Positions 3,744-5,567 of a stretch of 5,567 bases of DNA are shown here, in pieces. The notes under the pieces are model-generated. The model saw only the letters and a list, made by a program, of their open reading frames with translations. It was not told where the DNA came from and ran no database searches. The first letter of the stretch is position 1. Every line of letters begins with the position of its first letter. A program made the translations under genes and the position numbers. Source of the DNA: Candidatus Nomurabacteria bacterium RIFCSPHIGHO2_01_FULL_39_9 (GTDB lineage Bacteria > Patescibacteriota > Minisyncoccia > Phycocordibacterales > DATEUR01); assembly GCA_001786825.1 (NCBI GenBank), contig MFTL01000027.1:10760-16326 (forward strand), written 5' to 3'.

Positions 3744-5567
3744 ATGAAAGAATACAACCACCTAAAAATTGAAAAGAAATGGCAGAAGGAATGGGATAAA
3801 AAGAAGGTCTATAAAACCCTAGATTCTAAACAAGCAAAAAGTAAAAAACTAAAATCTTTCTACGTTTTAGACATGTTCCCCTATCCATCGGGCGCTGGGC
3901 TTCATGTCGGCCATCCCAGGGGTTATATAGGAAGCGATGTTTACGCTCGCATGAAGCGCATGCAGGGCTACAACGTGCTTCATCCTATGGGTTATGACGC
4001 TTTTGGTTTACCAGCTGAACAATATGCCATTGAACACAAAATTCATCCAAGGAAAGCAGTTGAAAAAAATGTTGCGACTTTTGAAAAGCAACTATCCATT
4101 ATCGGGCTTTCTTATGACTGGTCTAGAAAAGTGAATACCACCGATCCGGAATATTACAAATGGACGCAGTGGATATTTTTAAAACTCTATAATCATTATT
4201 ATGATGAAAAATTAAAAAAAGCGGAGCCGATTTCAGAGCTAATTAAAAAATTTGAAAAGGAAGACAAAAATTGGAAAAATTATTCAGAATTAGAAAAGCA
4301 AAATATTCTGATGAATTATCGATTGGCTTATGAGGGCGAGAGTGAAGTTAATTGGTGCCAAAAACTCGGCACAGTGCTTGCGAATGATGAAATTGTAGAT
4401 GGGCCGGATGGCCATCCGGTATCGGAGCGTGGTAATTATCCAGTTGAAAAAATACGCATCAAGCAATGGTTTTTGAGAATTACCGCTTATGCTGATCGGT
4501 TGCTTGAAGGACTCGAAGAATTAAAGTGGTCGCCGCACTTGAAAGAAATACAGAAGAATTGGATTGGACAAAGCGAGGGAAGTGAAATTGATTTTAATAT
4601 AAAAGATTCTGATGAAAAGATAAAAATTTTTACGACGCGCGCGGATACGCTTTTTGGCTGTACTTATATGGTGCTCTCGCCAGAGCATGACCTTGTGAAA
4701 AAATTAAAAATTGAAAACATCAAGGAAATTGAAGAATATATTAACAAAGCAAAACACAAAACAGCAGAAGAAAGAACGAATGCGGAGAAAGAAAAAACTG
4801 GTGTTGAATTGAAAGGTGTGAGAGCGATTAATCCGGTCAATGGGGAAGAAGTACCGGTTTGGATTTCTGATTATGTTTTGGCTGATTATGGCACGGGCGC
4901 GGTGATGGCGGTGCCGGCGCATGATGAAAGGGATTTTGAGTTTGCAAAGAAGTATGGATTGTCGATTAAACAAGTTGTTGCTATTTCTATTAAAGATAAT
5001 CCTAACATAGATAAAAAAACAGAAGAAAGAGATGTGTCGGTTGCCGTGGTTAAAAACCCAAAAGATAATACTTATTTATGTCTTAAGTGGCATACAACCC
5101 CATGGCAGTCTTTTCCTACTGGTGGAATAGATGGTGATGATCCTATTATCGCCGCACAAAGAGAGACTTTAGAAGAAACAGGGTATAAGAATCTCAAATT
5201 TATTAAACAGTTTGCCGGTTCGATTTTTTCTGAATTTTATAGACCACACAAAGATTCCAATGTGAAAGCTCATTTTAAGTTTTTTCTTTTTGAATTAATA
5301 AACGAAGAACTTGATGAGATTAGTAAAAAGGAGAAAGACCAACATACTGCTGTTTGGATACCGGAAAAGGATGTAGAAAATTTTATTAATGTTGAAAATC
5401 AAAAAATTGCATGGAGGCAATTATTTAATCAAGAATCCTTTACTGGTCCAGGAATTATAATAAATTCTGGAAAATTTGAAGGTCTCACCTCAGAAGAAGC
5501 TAATAAAAAAATCACCGAATTTGTCGGCGGGAAAATCGTCACCAAATACAAAATGCGCGATGCGATC
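3744..5567 (+). CDS. leuS: Leucine--tRNA ligase with Nudix domain inserted in the CP1 editing domain (3' end outside window)
   Basis: The frame is open from ATG 3744 to the right edge (608 codons). LeuRS is a class I synthetase that charges tRNA-Leu in the cytoplasm. Seen: [12 protein letters not shown] with the HIGH-motif variant HVGH at 54-57, [22 protein letters not shown], and [23 protein letters not shown]. An extra lysine-rich segment follows at about 150-195. The [16 protein letters not shown] region (from 203) has a single cysteine, so the zinc site is lost, as in Bacillus-type LeuRS. Editing-domain motifs are TTRADTLFG (297-305) and [24 protein letters not shown] with H393-D394. Between KQVV (409-412) and the usual editing-domain continuation [15 protein letters not shown] (from 567) lies an insertion of about 153 residues with a Nudix fold signature: the box spans 459-481, with R473, E474, E477, E478 and G480. 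The KMSKS loop and anticodon domain are outside the window. No Shine-Dalgarno is visible at the start. Confidence 0.95.
   Translation, partial: MKEYNHLKIEKKWQKEWDKKKVYKTLDSKQAKSKKLKSFYVLDMFPYPSGAGLHVGHPRGYIGSDVYARMKRMQGYNVLHPMGYDAFGLPAEQYAIEHKIHPRKAVEKNVATFEKQLSIIGLSYDWSRKVNTTDPEYYKWTQWIFLKLYNHYYDEKLKKAEPISELIKKFEKEDKNWKNYSELEKQNILMNYRLAYEGESEVNWCQKLGTVLANDEIVDGPDGHPVSERGNYPVEKIRIKQWFLRITAYADRLLEGLEELKWSPHLKEIQKNWIGQSEGSEIDFNIKDSDEKIKIFTTRADTLFGCTYMVLSPEHDLVKKLKIENIKEIEEYINKAKHKTAEERTNAEKEKTGVELKGVRAINPVNGEEVPVWISDYVLADYGTGAVMAVPAHDERDFEFAKKYGLSIKQVVAISIKDNPNIDKKTEERDVSVAVVKNPKDNTYLCLKWHTTPWQSFPTGGIDGDDPIIAAQRETLEETGYKNLKFIKQFAGSIFSEFYRPHKDSNVKAHFKFFLFELINEELDEISKKEKDQHTAVWIPEKDVENFINVENQKIAWRQLFNQESFTGPGIIINSGKFEGLTSEEANKKITEFVGGKIVTKYKMRDAI
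4980..5438 (+). other. Nudix hydrolase domain insertion within leuS
   Basis: This segment encodes LeuRS residues about 413-565. A probable first strand [11 protein letters not shown] (429-439) leads to YLCLKW (444-449) and [10 protein letters not shown] (457-466), then [12 protein letters not shown] (470-481). The rest has FFLFEL and [10 protein letters not shown], the usual late strand and helix of Nudix proteins. The metal-binding core RE..EE.G is intact. Two box positions deviate: the first Gly is T459 and the first Glu is D465. The flanking residues are contiguous LeuRS sequence with no stop or frameshift, so it is an in-frame domain and not a separate gene. Substrate unknown; dinucleoside polyphosphates or nucleotide derivatives made near the synthetase are possible. 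Confidence 0.87.

Noticed and set aside
4704..4973. Antisense open frame of 89 codons rich in Phe, Arg and Ile
   Set aside because: It is the reverse of well-conserved LeuRS editing-domain sequence, so it is a shadow.
4980..5438. Nudix segment considered as a separate gene or a misassembly within leuS
   Set aside because: The frame is continuous, no internal start or stop context exists, and the flanks join exactly as in uninterrupted LeuRS.
1..5567. tRNA, rRNA, CRISPR arrays, insertion sequences, attachment sites, alternative TGA code
   Set aside because: No cloverleaf-like or rRNA segments, spaced direct repeats, transposase or integrase sequence were seen, and no in-frame TGA occurs in the genes.

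Overview
The window is AT-rich, and all five protein genes lie on the + strand. The gene set points to a Patescibacteria (Candidate Phyla Radiation) genome, probably in the Parcubacteria group. It holds a YchF C-terminus, a multi-lamin-tail-domain surface protein, a DUF5671 membrane protein with the C-terminal region typical of that phylum, and a leucyl-tRNA synthetase with a Nudix domain inserted in its editing domain. The genetic code looks standard: every visible stop is TAA or TAG, and no in-frame TGA occurs in any gene. The TGA-as-glycine code of Gracilibacteria/SR1 is therefore not used here. This placement is inferred from remembered family patterns, not from a search.

Layout: 1-337 is the C-terminal end of ychF. 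338-431 is a compact regulatory gap with weak terminator-like hairpins, a perfect DnaA-box 9-mer, a perfect TATAAT -10 and a near-ideal trp-operator palindrome (408-427) ending 4 bases before the next ATG. 432-2156 encodes an unusual fusion: a TrpR/YerC-type DNA-binding domain, one membrane segment or signal sequence, then two clear lamin-tail domains and a third degenerate one. 2222-3232 encodes a five-helix DUF5671 membrane protein with a pilin-like C-terminal domain. 3233-3350 is a structured AT-rich leader with an extended -10 promoter. 3351-3617 encodes a small single-pass membrane protein of unknown function with four cysteines. 3667-3692 is a strong intrinsic terminator. 3744 to the window end is leuS, truncated at the right edge (608 codons seen), with a Nudix insertion of about 150 residues.

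The genes do not form an obvious pathway. ychF and leuS are translation-related housekeeping genes flanking three envelope-protein genes, and each complete gene appears to have its own promoter. The most interesting unit is 403-2156: a TrpR-like domain whose gene is preceded by what looks like its own operator, fused to exported adhesin-like or sensor-like domains. It may be a membrane-tethered, autoregulated one-component transcription factor. The second is the Nudix domain embedded in LeuRS. None of the four visible start codons has a recognisable Shine-Dalgarno sequence.
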